From: Kiritimatiellia bacterium | GTDB taxonomy: Bacteria; Verrucomicrobiota; Kiritimatiellia; UBA8416; SLMC01 | Direction: 5' to 3' | DNA: 7,358 nt | NCBI GenBank assembly: GCA_007133745.1 | Contig: SLMC01000320.1 | Span: forward strand, 1-7,358 | In this document: piece by piece, positions 6,194 to 7,358 of the stretch | Layout: each line of letters begins with the position of its first letter | Position numbering within the stretch: position 1 is the first letter of the stretch | Program-made: the position numbers and the translations under genes | Notes under the pieces: model-generated | The model's input: only the letters and a program-made list of their open reading frames with translations | What the model was told of the DNA's origin: nothing | Databases searched by the model: none

Positions 6194-6715
6194 ATGAGTG
6201 GAAAAACGCCTGTGTATGTTACGGTTTCTCTTGTCATTGCGACTGCGCTTGCAATATTGTTCATTAATACAGCAAAGCGAGAGGATGCCATGACCCAGTC
6301 ATGCTGCCAGATATCGGATGAAAAAGACAAATTGGATGACCCTTCCGTGGTGGCCAGGCAAAACAGGACAAATTCTTTGGAAATAATGTTTGGTCCATTG
6401 TCGGAAACACTTACGACCTTGGAAAAGCCCGATCAAGACCGCTATGTCAATTTGGCCTTCGACATAGCGAAACACGATCTTGTTCGGGAAGACGCTGATT
6501 TCCCTCACAAAGAACATGCGGCGGTTTGGAAAGAGGACGGTATCGTTAACGTATGGTTTCTTTCCCGTTCTGCAGTCGAAAAAGGTATAATGTCACCGGG
6601 AGACGAACCCTACGCAATAGTGTATTTCGATTGGCCAAGCGGAAAAGCTATAAGAATGGTTGATCGTCGAGGGAATACGGTCGAACTCAATAGAAGCAAC
6701 GGGATCCGCCAATGA
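6194..6715 (+). CDS. Small single-pass membrane-anchored protein of unknown function
   Basis: This is a 173-residue protein with one hydrophobic helix near the N-terminus (about residues 7-25, VYVTVSLVIATALAILFI). There is no good signal-peptidase site after it, so it is probably an N-terminal anchor with the remainder outside the cytoplasm. A CC pair follows at about 36-37. Residues about 60-165 look like a compact alpha/beta domain, with strands around AAVWKEDGIVNVWFLS, YAIVYFDWPSG and KAIRMVDRRGNTVEL. I do not recognise the family. The start is set by AAGGAGA eight bases upstream; an internal ATG at 6290 preceded by GAGAGGA would remove the helix. Its stop overlaps the start of the SUMF1-like gene as ATGA, so the two are translationally coupled and probably work together. 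It is visibly poorer in G+C than its neighbours: I count 193 of 420 (46%) at 6241-6660, against 58-60% in sampled lines of the flanking genes. That could mean acquisition by transfer or weak codon selection. Confidence 0.72.
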   Translation: MSGKTPVYVTVSLVIATALAILFINTAKREDAMTQSCCQISDEKDKLDDPSVVARQNRTNSLEIMFGPLSETLTTLEKPDQDRYVNLAFDIAKHDLVREDADFPHKEHAAVWKEDGIVNVWFLSRSAVEKGIMSPGDEPYAIVYFDWPSGKAIRMVDRRGNTVELNRSNGIRQ

Positions 6716-7358
6716 CAAACATGACAGGCATGGCAGACAAGACGATATTGATAGCAAGGGTGGCCGTGGCCGGCGGATTGATCTTAGGAGTGGCCAGGGC
6801 ATCGGATTCTGACATAACGACTGAGCGGCACAAAGACCGTTCCGAAGACGCGGTACTCGTCAATGCCCGAAGCAATGCCGACCCCTCGGCATCGAACGCC
6901 CAATCCGTGCCTGTCGCGGGCCGAAACTGGGTATCCCCGGCCACCGGCATGGAGTTCGTGTGGATTCCCGTCATGAACATGTGGGTTGGCAAACACGAGG
7001 CGACCAACGGCGAATACCGGAAAATGCGGTCGGAACACGACAGCGGCGAATTCGAAGGACATAATCTGAACGGCGACCGGCAGCCCGCCGTGCACATAGC
7101 ATTCGAAGATGCCAAAGCCTACGCGAAATGGCTGACCGACCAGGACAGGGAACGGCTCGGCGGACGACGATACCGGCTGCCTACCGAAAGCGAGTGGCTT
7201 ACGTTTGCGCAATGCGGTGACGGTCGGACGTATCCCTGGGGAAACGAATGGCCGCCGCCCAGCGGAAAGGCGGGCAACTATCAGGACGAGGACGGCGCGC
7301 TTCGCGGCTCGTTCTACCAAATCAAGGGATATCAAGACGGGTTTCCGGTGACGGCCCC
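6712..7358 (+). CDS. Secreted SUMF1 / formylglycine-generating-enzyme-like protein, N-terminal part (cut by the window end)
   Basis: The frame is open from ATG 6712 to the last base, 215 complete codons. A signal peptide is evident: KTILIARVAVAGGLILGVARA with a likely cut after A30. A polar linker (31-70) follows. The SUMF1/FGE-sulfatase fold (a C-type-lectin-like fold) begins near 71, with GMEFVWIP 79-86, WVGKHEATNGEYRKM 91-105, QPAVHIAFEDAKAYAKWL 124-141, YRLPTESEWLTFAQCG 154-169, YPWGNEWPP 174-182, GNY 188-190 and DGFPVTA 209-215. True formylglycine-generating enzymes convert a sulfatase cysteine to formylglycine and need a pair of cysteines near the C-terminus. That part is outside the window, so enzymatic activity cannot be judged. 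Many bacterial members of the fold are non-catalytic binding proteins or non-haem-iron oxidases. ATGs at 6721 and 6730 are alternative starts and none has a strong ribosome site. The ATGA overlap with the upstream gene favours 6712. Confidence 0.88.
   Translation, partial: MTNMTGMADKTILIARVAVAGGLILGVARASDSDITTERHKDRSEDAVLVNARSNADPSASNAQSVPVAGRNWVSPATGMEFVWIPVMNMWVGKHEATNGEYRKMRSEHDSGEFEGHNLNGDRQPAVHIAFEDAKAYAKWLTDQDRERLGGRRYRLPTESEWLTFAQCGDGRTYPWGNEWPPPSGKAGNYQDEDGALRGSFYQIKGYQDGFPVTA

Overview
The window looks like a chromosomal fragment of a Gram-negative bacterium of the Planctomycetota-Verrucomicrobiota-Chlamydiota group. Kiritimatiellota, Verrucomicrobiota or Lentisphaerota is the best guess. 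The reasons are a Hanks-type kinase with an N-terminal zinc ribbon and an HGDVKPEN catalytic loop, very large secreted TPR proteins, and a secreted formylglycine-generating-enzyme-like (SUMF1) protein with a GMEFVWIP opening. This assignment is an inference from protein style; no rRNA or other marker gene is present. Most of the coding sequence is about 58-60% G+C in the lines I counted. One small gene near the right end is clearly lower, at 46%.

Layout. Bases 1-87 hold no gene, only a short C/A-rich tandem repeat at the very edge and an inverted repeat around the kinase stop codon. Bases 88-1947 (minus strand) encode a single-pass transmembrane Ser/Thr kinase: cytoplasmic zinc ribbon and kinase domain, one membrane helix, and a predicted beta-rich sensor outside the membrane. 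Bases 1948-2080 are a divergent control region with a good promoter candidate for the kinase, two AGCGCTAA sites 53 bp apart, and three regularly spaced A-tracts. Rightward from there come a 938-residue secreted TPR solenoid protein (2081-4897) and, four bases later, a 367-residue secreted protein with a beta-rich N-terminus, a TPR-like middle and an acidic tail (4902-6005). These two almost certainly form one operon.

After a 188-base gap rich in inverted repeats comes a second rightward pair: a 173-residue single-pass membrane protein of unknown function (6194-6715) and, overlapping it by ATGA, a secreted SUMF1-fold protein cut off by the window end (6712-7358+).

Functional reading. Nearly every product is predicted to be membrane-anchored or exported, so the window is an envelope or surface locus. 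The divergent arrangement allows co-regulation of the receptor kinase and the TPR pair, but no direct functional link is shown by sequence. The least familiar parts are the kinase's extracytoplasmic domain and the low-G+C membrane protein coupled to the SUMF1 protein. I see no CRISPR array, tRNA, rRNA, transposase or phage gene.
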